Shown: positions 28,701 through 37,688, counted from the first letter of the stretch. The stretch: DNA of 64,000 nt from UBA7236 sp964463165 (GCA_964463165.1 CAYXBK010000011.1:62001-126000), one strand, 5' to 3'. The notes: generated by a model not told the origin, from the sequence alone. Numbers and translations: made by a program.

Positions 28701-31390
28701 ATCATGGCGGATACCGGCAGGTATTTCAAAATGAAATTGAAGCACTTATACCAACCGAATTAAAAGATAAGCCGGGAGGAATTTTTGTTCGTGCCTCAGA
28801 TCAGATATCAAATGAAGACCGCATATTATTTCAAACTGTTGCCAGAATAAATATTGCAGATAATATCGAAAGTTTTGCCGAACATGTAAAGAGAAAACCA
28901 TCTCCGCGAATAAATATTCCGCGACTGGTTCCGGAAAAAGATTATAAACCCGAATTCACATCTCTCTCTCTTCCGGATGATTTAATTTATTTTAATGGAA
29001 CGGGAGGGTTTTCAAAAAACGGCCGCGAATATATAATCGGTATACATAAAAAACTGAAGACTCCGGCACCCTGGGTAAATGTTATAGCGAACCCAAATTT
29101 CGGAACAGTGATTTCCGCAAGCGGTTCTGCTTATACATGGACGGAAAATGCGCATGAATTAAGACTCACGCCCTGGTCGAATGATCCGGTTTCTGATCCG
29201 GGTGGCGAAGTATTTTATTTACGTGATTCTGAAACAGGCCATTTTTGGTCAGCAACTTTATTACCCGCAGGAGGTGAATCATTATATATTACAAAACACG
29301 GATTGGGTTATTCCATATTCGAGCACAGTGAAGATGGTATTTATTCAGAATTAAAAATATTTACGGATATTGAAGCACCCGTAAAATTTATTATTCTTAA
29401 AGTTCGCAATCAGTCGGGCCGTTCACGAAAACTTTCTGCAACAGGATATATTGAATGGGTGCTGGATAATAACCGCACAAAAACCGGAATGCATATTCAT
29501 ACCGAATTGGATCCGGAGAGCGGTGCATTGTTCGCAAAGAATACATATAATACAGAATTCAATAATCGTGTTGCATTTTTTGATACTGACAGCATAAAAA
29601 AAACTTATACGGGCGACCGGAATGAATTTATCGGGCGCAATGGAAATCTTCAAAATCCCGAAGCATTATACCGCACAAAACTTTCGGGAAAAGTGGGCCT
29701 CGCACTCGATCCATGCGGGGCATTGCAAGTATCTTTTGATCTTGGTGAAAATGAGGAACAGGAAATTATATTTCGGTTGGGTGCAGGAAAAGATGCCCCT
29801 GACGCATCAGCACTTGTGAAAAAATTCAGAGGAAGTGAAGTGGCACATGAAGCATTTGAATTGATAAAAAAATTCTGGATGCAGGCAACAGGTGCCATAC
29901 AAATCGAAACACCTGATCCGGCAATTAATTTAATAACAAACGGATGGCTTACATATCAGATTATTTCATCACGACTCTGGGGGCGCAGCGGATTTTATCA
30001 GTCGGGTGGTGCATTCGGATTCCGCGATCAGTTGCAGGATGTGCTGGCATTAATGCATACCGATCCGCAATTTGCAAGAAATCAGATTTTATTATGCGCT
30101 TCAAGGCAATTTAAAGAAGGCGATGTGCAACATTGGTGGCACCCGCCGGCAGGAAACGGTGTACGCACCCGTTGTTCGGATGATTATTTATGGTTGCCTT
30201 ATGCAACGGCACAATATATTTCATTTACGAATGATGCAGGTATCCTGGATGAAACAACCACATATCTTGAAGGCAGGCCTTTAAATGCAAATGAAGAAAC
30301 GTATTACGATACACCTGTTCAATCAATTATATCCGGAAAAATTTATGAGCATTGCACACTTGCAATTAAACATGGATTGCGCTTCGGTGAACACAGTTTG
30401 CCGTTAATTGGTACCGGCGACTGGAATGATGGTTTCGACAAAGTTGGAAAAGACGGAAAAGGTGAAAGCGTATGGATGGCATTTTTTCTTTATGATATTC
30501 TGCAGCGTTTCGAAATAATTGCAACAGGTTATAATGATTCTGATTTTGCCCGTCTCTGTGAAACAGAAGCAAAAAAATTAAAGGAAAATATCGCACGTCA
30601 TGCCTGGGACGGGGAATGGTTTAAGCGGGCATGGTTTGATAACGGCGCTCAACTTGGATCTGCAAAAAATATGGAATGCAAAATTGATTCGATCTCACAA
30701 AGCTGGGCCGTATTATCGGATGCGACAGATGATACAAGAAAACAAAAAGCGTTGGAATCAGCTTATAAGCATCTGGTGCAAAAAGAGACAGGTATTATAC
30801 GTTTATTGGAACCACCATTCGATAAATCAGAATTAAATCCCGGATATATTAAAGGGTATGTTCCGGGAATCAGAGAAAATGGAGGCCAGTATACACATGC
30901 GGCGATTTGGATGATCATGGCATTTGCAAAAATGGGTGACCATAAGAAAGTATGGGAATTATTGCAGATGATCAATCCAATAAAACATGGTGATACGGAA
31001 GAATTAATTTCCATTTATAAAACGGAACCTTACGTATTAGCTGCGGATGTATATGCGGGCAATCAACATGCAGGCCGCGGTGGCTGGACATGGTATACTG
31101 GTTCGGCAGGATGGATGTACAGGCTCATTACAGAATCATTTCTTGGTTTACAGCGTGAAGGAAATAAATTAAAATTTAATCCCTGCATCCCGAAAGAATG
31201 GGATTCATTTAAAATACATTACCGGTACATCAACACAATTTATCATATTACATTTATTCAGAAGAAAGAGTCCGGGGAAATGCAGGTAAAAGAATTTGAT
31301 GTGATACAGGAAAATCAGATGATTACATTGGCAGATGACGGAGCTGAACATGAAATACGTGTTGAGATTTTTTCTACACCAGTATTGTGA
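22709..31390 (+). CDS. ndvB: Cyclic beta-1,2-glucan synthase (NdvB/ChvB type, GT84-glycoamylase-GH94)
   Basis: 2893 residues, close to the rhizobial/Brucella enzymes (~2830). Helical region 1-400; membrane helices near 418-440 and 458-490. GT84 core: DADTQLP (Asp638/640), SHDLLEG (~750) and RWIRGDWQ (~786), equal to the D,D,ED,QxxRW set of processive transferases. More membrane helices follow (~830-1000). A glycoamylase-like domain spans ~1050-1560 (LPWGISESGYN, FMAHHQGMTML). Two GH94-type beta-sandwich modules come next, then the (alpha/alpha)6 barrel with GTGDWNDG (~2570), where GH94 phosphorylases keep the catalytic Asp. The enzyme is expected to make periplasmic cyclic glucans from UDP-glucose, with GH94 controlling chain length. 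Single gene; no ndvA-like exporter is next to it. Confidence 0.9.
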   Translation: MKLIPVAHELISGMRDFFLSTNTAYSKEEPLRAELFSSSQMQKFAVTLARSHKLNKNATEDHLLKRLDDNENILHKVRKLIADAIKRKQQITPASEWLIDNFYLVEENIRTAKKNFPKGYSENLPQLLIHDSDSITRIYDIVLQIIMHTDGRIDIENLSGFINAYQSVTNLQLGELWAIPIMLRLALIENLRRVSSQIAIDGVDRNLANYWAQQLIETSEKDSKNLILVIADMARSNPPMGGAFVSELTRLIAGKGADLAIALAWIERQLSDSGITAAELVRAENQKQAADQVSMSNSIGSLRMLGVMDWKEFVESHSIVEQTLREDPAGIYGKMDFTTRDSYRHIVEYIAKYSTFSEYKVAQFAIQLSLKKCEIKGDEERARHVGYFLVGAGVRETKKMAKMNEPLTVKLRQSVNRYAFRMYFTFIFIITLVLSEAIVFRAAMDTENPWLLSIIGCIALICSSQLAISLVNFIATLFVKPDLLPRMNFANQIPDDCQTMVVIPALISDDNEIENLVEDLEVRFLANRNEHIYFALLTDFMDAPKETMPEDASHLTLLQKRILQLNIKYGRTKNDLFYLFHRQRKWNPKQNVWMGYERKRGKIAELNALLRGVTKFGFSTIIGDPGVFPHIKYVITLDADTQLPLGTAWKMIGTMAHPLNHPWYDPDKKRVTKGYGILQPRVAVSLPDKMSSLYTKMHGNEPGIDPYTRASSDVYQDVFQEGSFIGKGIYEVDTFLHVLEGKFSENIILSHDLLEGCYVRSGLLSDVQLFEKYPKSYSADMKRFTRWIRGDWQIFGWFFPFVRNNKHKLIRNPLSALSKWKIFDNIRRSLVPVALVVFLLLAWTSLPSSIYWTIFATLIILLPIVITTIWDTLKKPKEIIFSHHVKNSIQNITEISIKTFLILICLPYEAFANLSAILLTLWRMLITRKKLLTWNTSHHVERYSRPGIIAYYFLMWIEPFLVTTVFIYLFFYTPLETRVAGPILAVWFLAPFITWWISKPPGKKIASLSDHQIGFLRQMARKTYGYFEQFVNEGDNFLPPDNFQEQPVVEIAHRTSPTNIGLALLSDLTAYDFGYIPAGRLLNRVENTMQAMHRMERFRGHFYNWYDTLTLQPLLPKYISTVDSGNLVGHLMILKQGLLGLPQQPVINKNIFEGLRDTLLILKALTDHDHVHLLNKMEDQLKIAIADELYSVDKMKYHFDLLHSCFQTIKSKMELKPESDAGWWLHALHNQIESIGNEFKIFAPWFLPLELPDIFTEIRAPSSFINLHDLLKLALELKKTSLPETDPNNQEQSSRLVAFHEAIEHTIDLIENRLEKIQALSKSCNDFTNVDWDFLFNKASKLFSIGYNVQDHVMDASYYDLLASEARFCVFIAIAQGKLPEDSWFALGRMLTKTDHDPILLSWSGSMFEYLMPLLVMPSYENTLLDQTYNAVVKWQINYGKRLALPWGISESGYNMINAVSHYQYRAFGAPGLGLKRGLEEDTVITPYASALALMVMPKSASKNLRMLAEKEMTGRYGFYEAIDYTVSRLQRGQSSAIVYSFMAHHQGMTMLSIAYALLDKPMQKRFDAEPQLKSVNLLLQERIPRATAFYAHTTDIPEITSPSGEAEIRIVKTPNTILPEIQLLSNGRYHVMITNSGAGYSRWKEFAVTRWREDATCDNWGTFCYVRDLKLQKFWSTTYQPVLIKPDAYEVAYSQGRVDFRTRHFDIETRTEIVISPEDDIEMRRLVITNHSDSTRIIEITSYAEVVIAVPASDLMQPAFNNLFVQTEIIPQQHAIICTRRKRSAEEQPPWMFHLLTMHGKNPEELSYETDRMQFMGRDNSIANPLAMQKAGPLSGTQGSVLDPVIAIRCKLILEPDEIVTLDMVTGIAETKEICNALIGKYQDKHHKDRVYELSWTHSQVLLRQINASESDAQLFTRLAGSVIFMNPAFRADPSILISNHRKQSGLWGYAISGDLPIVLLKIENQENLLLVKQMIQAHAYWKLKGLPVDLVIWNEDHGGYRQVFQNEIEALIPTELKDKPGGIFVRASDQISNEDRILFQTVARINIADNIESFAEHVKRKPSPRINIPRLVPEKDYKPEFTSLSLPDDLIYFNGTGGFSKNGREYIIGIHKKLKTPAPWVNVIANPNFGTVISASGSAYTWTENAHELRLTPWSNDPVSDPGGEVFYLRDSETGHFWSATLLPAGGESLYITKHGLGYSIFEHSEDGIYSELKIFTDIEAPVKFIILKVRNQSGRSRKLSATGYIEWVLDNNRTKTGMHIHTELDPESGALFAKNTYNTEFNNRVAFFDTDSIKKTYTGDRNEFIGRNGNLQNPEALYRTKLSGKVGLALDPCGALQVSFDLGENEEQEIIFRLGAGKDAPDASALVKKFRGSEVAHEAFELIKKFWMQATGAIQIETPDPAINLITNGWLTYQIISSRLWGRSGFYQSGGAFGFRDQLQDVLALMHTDPQFARNQILLCASRQFKEGDVQHWWHPPAGNGVRTRCSDDYLWLPYATAQYISFTNDAGILDETTTYLEGRPLNANEETYYDTPVQSIISGKIYEHCTLAIKHGLRFGEHSLPLIGTGDWNDGFDKVGKDGKGESVWMAFFLYDILQRFEIIATGYNDSDFARLCETEAKKLKENIARHAWDGEWFKRAWFDNGAQLGSAKNMECKIDSISQSWAVLSDATDDTRKQKALESAYKHLVQKETGIIRLLEPPFDKSELNPGYIKGYVPGIRENGGQYTHAAIWMIMAFAKMGDHKKVWELLQMINPIKHGDTEELISIYKTEPYVLAADVYAGNQHAGRGGWTWYTGSAGWMYRLITESFLGLQREGNKLKFNPCIPKEWDSFKIHYRYINTIYHITFIQKKESGEMQVKEFDVIQENQMITLADDGAEHEIRVEIFSTPVL

Positions 31391-31395
31391 TCAAT

Positions 31396-31436
31396 AAAAA
31401 AAAACCGGCGCAGCATCTACCGCACCGGTTTTTTCA
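31396..31436. terminator. Bidirectional terminator between convergent genes
   Basis: AAAAAACCGG and CCGGTTTTTT arms with a mostly paired GC-rich middle, between the stops of the glucan synthase gene and the convergent T9SS gene. A- and T-runs on both sides let it serve both strands. Confidence 0.8.
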
Positions 31437-31451
31437 AACGCAATATTTATT

Positions 31452-33320
31452 TCATTTGCTGATCACAATTCTTTCGGTTCTTGTAAATTGATCAGTAATT
31501 AATTGCACCAGATAAATTCCGGGTGGATAAGTTTCAGTAGAAATAATTGCCGATAATTCTCCTTCTGAAACCGGTAGCTGATCTTGAAAAATTAATTTTC
31601 CGTTCAGGTCATATAATGACAGGATGGCAAATGTTGTATTTTCAGGTAACAGGCATTCGATTGTAAATTGATTGATTGCAGGATTCGGATAGATCCCGAT
31701 GGCTATCGGGATATTATCTTCCATAATTAAATCACTTTCTCTGCATGCTGATGTAGTAAATGTTTGTATTTCCGAAAAAGCAGAAATCTGATCGGCACCA
31801 ACAGTGTCGCAAATTGTTCTGATCTTCCAGTCGTAGCTTGTATTGCATTTCAGATTTTTCTGATTCATTTTTGTTGCAGTGCCCGGAAGAAATTTAATTT
31901 TCCAAAGCATTCCGGCAGTTTTTTTTGTCCATACTTCATATTGCACTGCACCCGGTTCTGCAGTCCAGTTGAGACGAGCCTTCGTTGGAGTAATATTATT
32001 TGTAAATAAACCGGATGGAATTTCACAACAAAGTGATGTTTCTGAAAGACCTGAATACACATCAGGTGTTTGTGTATTTACAAACGGAGTTGAAGAGCCA
32101 TGCATAAGAAGAGTGCCAACAATAGTTGGTGGTGTGATCGTATATCCTGAAACGGTTTGGTTACATGGTGTATTTCCGTCCGCATCTGTTTTGACAAAAA
32201 ATAAATCACCACTTACACCATATACTTCATCTTTCACACCTGCAAAAACAAATCCTCCGTCAGTAGTTTGTCGTGCACTGAAAAATATATCGTAACCTGT
32301 TCCCGACATTGTTTTGCTCCATACAACATTTCCTGTCGAGTCTGTTCTGGTTATATATCCATTTTGAATTCCGCTGAAGGTGGAAGATGATCCTGCGAAT
32401 ACAAATCCATTATCGGAAGTTGCAGTAATTGCATAAACATCTTCATGACCGGCGCCGCCGTAATTTTTTGACCAGAGTAAATTTCCTGCAGAATCTGTTT
32501 TCAGCAGGTTTGCATCAAAATTATATCCCGGTAATTCGAAATTAATTCCTGCAATTGCAAATCCGCCGTCAGCTGTTTCGCATACGGAAAAATTATGTTC
32601 AAAATTCAGGTCTCCATAAGATTTATACCATTCCATATTCCCGTCTGCATCTGCTTTGATCATGGAAAATTCATCATTTGTGGATATATAATTATTTTCA
32701 TAACCACCCATAATAAAACCATTATCTGATGTTTGCTGCATTGCAAATACATAATTCTTTCTTAAATTATTTCCATACGTTTTTGACCAGAGCACATTTC
32801 CGTTCTTATCTGTTTTTACAAGATGCGCATATCCGTTAATTCCGTAGGTCAATTCATTTCCTGAAAAAACATAACTGCTGTCTGCCAGTTGCACGATACC
32901 GAAAGCAGCGTCATTTCCTACGGTTCCGATGGTTTTATTCCATTCAATATTTCCGGCGGCATCTGTTTTAATTAAATACGCATCGGTTCCGCCGGCGCCA
33001 AAACTATTTGTTGAACCGGCAACCATATAACCGCCATCAAATGTTTGTATAACAGAATTTCCTGCCTCTGCAGCAAATCCCCCGTATATTTTGGTCCACA
33101 TCGAATCGCCGTAAGCATTTGTTTTAATCAGCAGAATATCACCGCTTGTGCCATAACTATATGCAGTTGAACCAACAATGATATAACCGCCATCCGAAGT
33201 TTGCCGTACATCATTTGCAATTGTTTCACCCGTTTTGCTGAATGTTTTTTCAAAAGTGATCTGCGCATTTAAATAAGCGGAAAAAAGCAGCATTATAAAT
33301 GCGATATACATTTTTTTCAT
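31452..33320 (-). CDS. Secreted delta-60/propeller-repeat protein with T9SS sorting domain
   Basis: 622 residues; signal peptide MKKMYIAFIMLLFSAYLNAQ. About seven repeats of ~50 residues follow the pattern TSDGGYIIVGST...LIKTDAxGNxxWSKTYG, a beta-propeller-like array common in Bacteroidota surface proteins. Next is a fibronectin-like domain (residues ~430-530: ITPTKARLNWTA, YDWKIRTICD). The end is a type A T9SS sorting domain (IYPNPAINQFTIE, YPPGIYLVQL, ERIVISK). Exported through the outer membrane; binding partner unknown. Confidence 0.85.
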   Translation of the reverse strand: MKKMYIAFIMLLFSAYLNAQITFEKTFSKTGETIANDVRQTSDGGYIIVGSTAYSYGTSGDILLIKTNAYGDSMWTKIYGGFAAEAGNSVIQTFDGGYMVAGSTNSFGAGGTDAYLIKTDAAGNIEWNKTIGTVGNDAAFGIVQLADSSYVFSGNELTYGINGYAHLVKTDKNGNVLWSKTYGNNLRKNYVFAMQQTSDNGFIMGGYENNYISTNDEFSMIKADADGNMEWYKSYGDLNFEHNFSVCETADGGFAIAGINFELPGYNFDANLLKTDSAGNLLWSKNYGGAGHEDVYAITATSDNGFVFAGSSSTFSGIQNGYITRTDSTGNVVWSKTMSGTGYDIFFSARQTTDGGFVFAGVKDEVYGVSGDLFFVKTDADGNTPCNQTVSGYTITPPTIVGTLLMHGSSTPFVNTQTPDVYSGLSETSLCCEIPSGLFTNNITPTKARLNWTAEPGAVQYEVWTKKTAGMLWKIKFLPGTATKMNQKNLKCNTSYDWKIRTICDTVGADQISAFSEIQTFTTSACRESDLIMEDNIPIAIGIYPNPAINQFTIECLLPENTTFAILSLYDLNGKLIFQDQLPVSEGELSAIISTETYPPGIYLVQLITDQFTRTERIVISK

Positions 33321-33489
33321 AAAATTAAATTTTGCGTTAATTGAATTGTGTTACTCAGAGGAAGGAGATAACAGCCTGCAAAACAGAATTTATCAGTGCC
33401 GTAAACTCTTATCAAAGCAAAGTACATTCTATTTCGGGCGATTGCTAATGATACTTGTCAGTACCAATTATGATATCGACTGCCGTAGA

Positions 33490-34401
33490 TTAATTGCCCA
33501 ACATAAAAAGAAGCGGGATATCAAGTCTTTTTCTCCATGCAGATTCGGAGTGATCTGCCCCCTGAAATTCACGTGTGATCCAATTCCTGCGTTTGTAGTG
33601 GTTTTGTTTCATTACCTCGTCAACTTTTTGCTGGATTGCCGGGTATAAACTGTCGAGTGTTGCAGTTCCGTGATCAAAATATATTTTATGCGTTGCGGGA
33701 TCGGGTAAATGATTTTGCAGATATGAAAGCATTGCATCCGGTACAGGATTATTTTCAACTGTAAAGATTCCGGGCCAGTGCGTAGACATACAAATTGCCC
33801 CGCCGAATATTTCAGGATATTCACAAATTGCATAAAGGGAGATCATTCCTCCCATGCTGCTGCCTGCAATAAAAGTATTTTCCCGTTCAGGTAAAGTAGA
33901 ATATGCTGTATCAATAAAGGGTTTTAATTCCAGTACAATAAATTTTAAATAATCATCAGAATGCACCGGAATTTGATTGAACACACTGCTGCCTTCAGGG
34001 CGGTTTACATTAAAAATATATTCCCTTTCAGAAGCAGTTAATGCTGCAAATACTTTTTGCGGAAAATAATCCGCATGCCTCGAAAGCCCGTTATTCCATA
34101 TTGCCACCACAATGCAATCCTTTATTTTATTTTCCTGCTGTAATCTGTTCATTGTTTCGTCAACGCCCCATTCCTGCTGATTCCAGGTTGTGGTGGAATC
34201 AAACAGCATTTGCCCGTCGTGCATATACACAACCGCATATTTTTTTTCTGCTGTGTATCCATCCGGTAACCACACATCAACCGTATGCGATGCTATAAAT
34301 TTTGATTTGAATTCCGCATAGTGTACTATGCTGCCTCCCGGTCCGCCAAATGATTCGGTAGCGATTGCAGTGAAAATAATTAAGATCATGTAAGGCCTCA
34401 T
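33490..34401 (-). CDS. Secreted alpha/beta-hydrolase, esterase D/Fes-like family
   Basis: 303 residues with signal peptide MRPYMILIIFTAIATESFG. The fold is the PF00756 esterase type: VYMHDGQMLFD, then nucleophile elbow GSSMGG, and a C-terminal His in GADHSESAW. Such enzymes hydrolyse esters (siderophore, feruloyl or acetyl). Unusually for the gene context no siderophore or glycan gene is adjacent, so substrate stays open. Same strand as the preceding and following genes but with gaps of 80-170 bp. Confidence 0.85.
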   Translation of the reverse strand: MRPYMILIIFTAIATESFGGPGGSIVHYAEFKSKFIASHTVDVWLPDGYTAEKKYAVVYMHDGQMLFDSTTTWNQQEWGVDETMNRLQQENKIKDCIVVAIWNNGLSRHADYFPQKVFAALTASEREYIFNVNRPEGSSVFNQIPVHSDDYLKFIVLELKPFIDTAYSTLPERENTFIAGSSMGGMISLYAICEYPEIFGGAICMSTHWPGIFTVENNPVPDAMLSYLQNHLPDPATHKIYFDHGTATLDSLYPAIQQKVDEVMKQNHYKRRNWITREFQGADHSESAWRKRLDIPLLFMLGN

Positions 34402-34482
34402 TCTATTTTACAAACATTGGATCAAACTAAGATAATAAAGCAAAATCAAATCAGGAATTCCATTCTTCAAAAAAAATCGGGT

Positions 34483-36282
34483 TTAATTGGTTTCGGGCTT
34501 GAGGTCTTTTTTCTTCCACAATTTAATATCGTGGTGAATAAGAAAATGCGTAACCTTTTTTTCGATGAGATGATGTAATGGAAGCAGCCCGCACATGAGT
34601 AAAATTTTGATTCCAAGGATTTTCCACGGCTCACCATGCGTAAGATGATGTATCCAGGTATCGAACAGGAGGATCAGAAATTCAAAGAATAAAATGAAAC
34701 ATAAGAAACCCACCATGCGGATGATGGCGGGAGAAACATTTAATCCGCCAAGCAGAACAAGTAATATGAATGCTGATGCGATAATGATCGTGATAGCAGT
34801 ATACTGAATATTATTTCTGCGCCTTAATTCTTCTCTTGCTTTTTCCAGCCTTTGCTCACGCAATGTTTCTTCATTTTCAAGTTCAACCAGTTGCAGTTGT
34901 TCCTTCTGGTTGATATTTTGGAGGCTGTCTGTGATATTCCTGTTGATGGACATGAATTTATAGGCATTGGCATAATCATTTTGCTGAACATAAATTTTTT
35001 CCAGTTTTTCTGTTGCCTCAAGCATAAATTCAAAATAGGGAATGGAAGCAGAGAGATCATAAGAAAGAACATACCTGTCTGTTGCCTCATTCAACTCGCC
35101 TCTGCGCATTAAAAAATCGCCGAAGCGCAAATAAAAACTGATCTGCCGCAATTTATCCGGTGAATGGATGATACGCTGGGAAACAAGGTCGTAGTAAATT
35201 CTGGCAGAATCGTATTGGCTGTTGTATTCGTGAAAAAATGCCTGCATCCTGTAGTAATTCGTTGTGTCGTTTACTTTTAAATAAAGCAGTTCATCGGGAA
35301 ATTCATCATGATATAAGTGGTATAATTGCGCTAAATCATTTTGTTTGATAAGATGATTGCGAAATGCAATAAGACTGTATCGTTTCAGTTTTGAAATGTG
35401 ATTGCGGTTTGCAAAATCCAGGATATTATATAATTGTTTTTCATTGAGCGTCCGGTTGTTGAAAGCAATCACTTCAAGATCAAATTTCAGGTTCATGATG
35501 CGCACCGAGTCGGGGTTGTCAGCATTTTCTGCAAGTGTGAGTTCTTTTAATTTATAATTGATCGATTTGTCGTATGCTTTGATCAGATTGTAAAAATTGG
35601 AGAGTTCACTGTAGCATTCCATCCGCAACAACACTTCATGTTCATTTTCAGAAATAGTAAGTGCATCCAGGAAATTTCTTATCGCTTCAATATTATTATT
35701 CATTTCCCTGTGAATATTTCCCAAAAGCAAATGGCTTTTTGCGATCATTTCCTGGTCTTCCGATTGGATTGCAACCGTAAGTGCCTGATATGCGAGGTCT
35801 TTGGCATCGTCCATGTCATATGTTAATTCATATCCTTTTGCCAAAGCGATCTTACATTTCCAGTTTACTGCCTGCTCCGGTAATTGCCCGCCGGTTGATT
35901 TCAGGGATGATATAATTTTTTTAACACGGTCGCTGTAATGATAATCGTCAATAACCAAAAGATAATTTGAATATGCATTGATCAGCTGTTCCGGTTCATA
36001 CGAAAGTTCTGCCATCTCAATTCCTTTGTTTAACAGACTGTCTGCAGTAGTATAATCACCTTCCCATTTCACATAATAAGCAGCCAGTTCCCTCAGCAGC
36101 TCTATTTTTTCAAGGTTATTTTTTGTGTGACCGAATTTTTCTTCGATGACATTTTTGTCCACTACAGGTAAGGAATACTTCTCAACTGGCATGTTTAATT
36201 CCGGATTATTGGAATTAATTGCATCAGCGGGTTTAAAACAGACTAAGAAAACAATAATGAAGGAGAGAAAATGGAATCTCAT
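34483..36282 (-). CDS. TPR-repeat membrane protein without an output domain
   Basis: 599 residues. A signal peptide (MRFHFLSFIIVFLVCFKPADA) precedes tetratricopeptide-like helical pairs from ~50 to ~440. A coiled-coil (QLVELENEETLREQRLEKAREELRRR split over ~455-480) leads into three membrane helices (~490-510, ~520-540, ~555-575) and a short Lys-rich cytoplasmic tail (WKKKDLKPETN). The layout matches Bacteroidota TPR sensor kinases, but the kinase or DNA-binding output is absent and replaced by extra helices. No function recognised. Confidence 0.7.
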   Translation of the reverse strand: MRFHFLSFIIVFLVCFKPADAINSNNPELNMPVEKYSLPVVDKNVIEEKFGHTKNNLEKIELLRELAAYYVKWEGDYTTADSLLNKGIEMAELSYEPEQLINAYSNYLLVIDDYHYSDRVKKIISSLKSTGGQLPEQAVNWKCKIALAKGYELTYDMDDAKDLAYQALTVAIQSEDQEMIAKSHLLLGNIHREMNNNIEAIRNFLDALTISENEHEVLLRMECYSELSNFYNLIKAYDKSINYKLKELTLAENADNPDSVRIMNLKFDLEVIAFNNRTLNEKQLYNILDFANRNHISKLKRYSLIAFRNHLIKQNDLAQLYHLYHDEFPDELLYLKVNDTTNYYRMQAFFHEYNSQYDSARIYYDLVSQRIIHSPDKLRQISFYLRFGDFLMRRGELNEATDRYVLSYDLSASIPYFEFMLEATEKLEKIYVQQNDYANAYKFMSINRNITDSLQNINQKEQLQLVELENEETLREQRLEKAREELRRRNNIQYTAITIIIASAFILLVLLGGLNVSPAIIRMVGFLCFILFFEFLILLFDTWIHHLTHGEPWKILGIKILLMCGLLPLHHLIEKKVTHFLIHHDIKLWKKKDLKPETN

Positions 36283-36351
36283 ATTTGCTGTGTGCTAGGT
36301 GTGCTAAAAAAATAGTAGCTTCGTCGAAATAAAAAACCAAATTACAGATTT

Positions 36352-36801
36352 ATGGAAACAACACAAAAGATTAAGTGGTACAGAAAATTAACTGTCGTGC
36401 TGTTAATTACTACACTTATTCCAACTTCTATCCTTTTAATGGGATTAAAACCCTCTGTGAACGCAGTACAGGGACCTGTAATTATTACGCAGGAAACAGG
36501 AACACAATACGTTAATAATTATCTCGCATCGGCAACTGCCACAAATGGTGTTGTGCGTGCGATAATTGTTGAATCAAGTGTACTTTCTGCAATGAACAGT
36601 ATTTCAAAACAGTATCCATCCACACCTTCTTACCGGGTGTATTTTGGAAAGGACAACGCCGGAGCACAGGTTTCAATTGTTGTAGGTATGACTTCAACAG
36701 GACTTGACATGACATTACCTGTATATTGCAGTTCAAGGACAGGAAATAATCTTTGTCCGCCAATGTGTGATGCGGCAGGTGTGATCGATCCTACAAATTA
36801 A
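36352..36801 (+). CDS. Hypothetical secreted or membrane-anchored protein
   Basis: 149 residues. One N-terminal hydrophobic helix (TVVLLITTLIPTSILLMGL, ~13-31) acts as signal peptide or anchor; the rest is a small Ser/Thr/Val-rich domain ending with two Cys (SSRTGNNLCPPMCDA). I do not recognise the family. It is divergent from the TPR gene (69 bp between the starts), and TAGCTTCG in this gap is a near match to a -7 box. A terminator follows. Confidence 0.55.
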   Translation: METTQKIKWYRKLTVVLLITTLIPTSILLMGLKPSVNAVQGPVIITQETGTQYVNNYLASATATNGVVRAIIVESSVLSAMNSISKQYPSTPSYRVYFGKDNAGAQVSIVVGMTSTGLDMTLPVYCSSRTGNNLCPPMCDAAGVIDPTN

Positions 36802-36826
36802 AGAATGCTGTAAATTATTTATGAAG

Positions 36827-36857
36827 AAGGCCGGGAAATTTTTCCGGCCTTTTTTAC
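36827..36857 (+). terminator. Rho-independent terminator
   Basis: AAGGCCGG / CCGGCCTT stem extended by AAA/TTT, followed by TTTTTT. Lies 26 bp after the small secreted protein gene. Confidence 0.85.
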
Positions 36858-36977
36858 TATATAAAGATGAAATTGTCACGATAGAAAATTTGTGCGTTGC
36901 TTTTTTCTTTGGTAATTAAATTCGGACAAAATAAAAGTTGTAATTGTCTATACAAAACAAACCCTGCTTTCTGAAAA

Positions 36978-37007
36978 TAAAAAAGCCGGAGAGTTTTCTC
37001 CGGCTTT
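36978..37007 (-). terminator. Rho-independent terminator of the lipoprotein gene
   Basis: AAAGCCGGAGA / TCTCCGGCTTT arms with a 4-nt loop; on the minus strand it runs into TTTTTTATTTT. It lies 20 bp past the stop of the minus-strand lipoprotein gene. Confidence 0.8.
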
Positions 37008-37026
37008 AGAAAAATAATATTTCAAT

Positions 37027-37668
37027 TTAATTTTCGACAATAATATCCACTTTTGTTTCGGAATTCCAATAAGGCCATGCAGCTTCCTGATCAGTGCGTA
37101 CATAAATCATTCCACTCTTACCGGTTGGTGTGATCTTAAATCCATATACATAACCTTCAGCAAGTAAATACGATGTCGGGCTTGATGATTGTCTGCCTCC
37201 GATGCAAGAACCTTCCGGAAAAATTGCATGCGGTGCAATTGTCATTTCAGCAATAAATCCGTCAATTAAAGTTTGATCTGCTTTTGCGGCATTAAAATCC
37301 TGTAAATTCACTGTTGACCCGTAATAATAACGCACTTCTTTTGCAGTTGATAACCATGGAGCATAATAATCGTCCCAATACCATTCCTGTGATCTGGCAA
37401 TCGGATCAAAAAATCCGGCTTCAGAATAATCACCATTATATATATACGTCAGATCAATGGAAGACACGGTCAGTTTAGCTGCGTTCGAATCCATCGGTAG
37501 GGTGGAAGTGCCGGTGGTTGAAAAATAGGCGTTAGTTTTTGAAAATACAATGTCTGAAAATGTTTTTGCAGCTGTTGTTGTATTCACATCCTCATCTTCA
37601 GGCGAATTGCAGGAAATGAAGGTAACCATTGCAAATAGCAAGAGCAAAACGAATTTTGTGTTTTTCAT
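37027..37668 (-). CDS. Hypothetical lipoprotein
   Basis: 213 residues from ATG 37668. This start gives a lipoprotein signal (MKNTKFVLLLLFAMVTFISC, lipobox FISC); a longer reading frame to 37878 would overlap the divergent gene and bury the signal. The mature protein starts with an acidic linker and contains WYWDDYYAPWLSTAKEV and EGSCIGG; no family is recognised. An exact TAnnTTTG box lies 20 bp upstream. Confidence 0.65.
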   Translation of the reverse strand: MKNTKFVLLLLFAMVTFISCNSPEDEDVNTTTAAKTFSDIVFSKTNAYFSTTGTSTLPMDSNAAKLTVSSIDLTYIYNGDYSEAGFFDPIARSQEWYWDDYYAPWLSTAKEVRYYYGSTVNLQDFNAAKADQTLIDGFIAEMTIAPHAIFPEGSCIGGRQSSSPTSYLLAEGYVYGFKITPTGKSGMIYVRTDQEAAWPYWNSETKVDIIVEN

Positions 37669-37688
37669 ATAGATTTTTTTTGTTTCAT

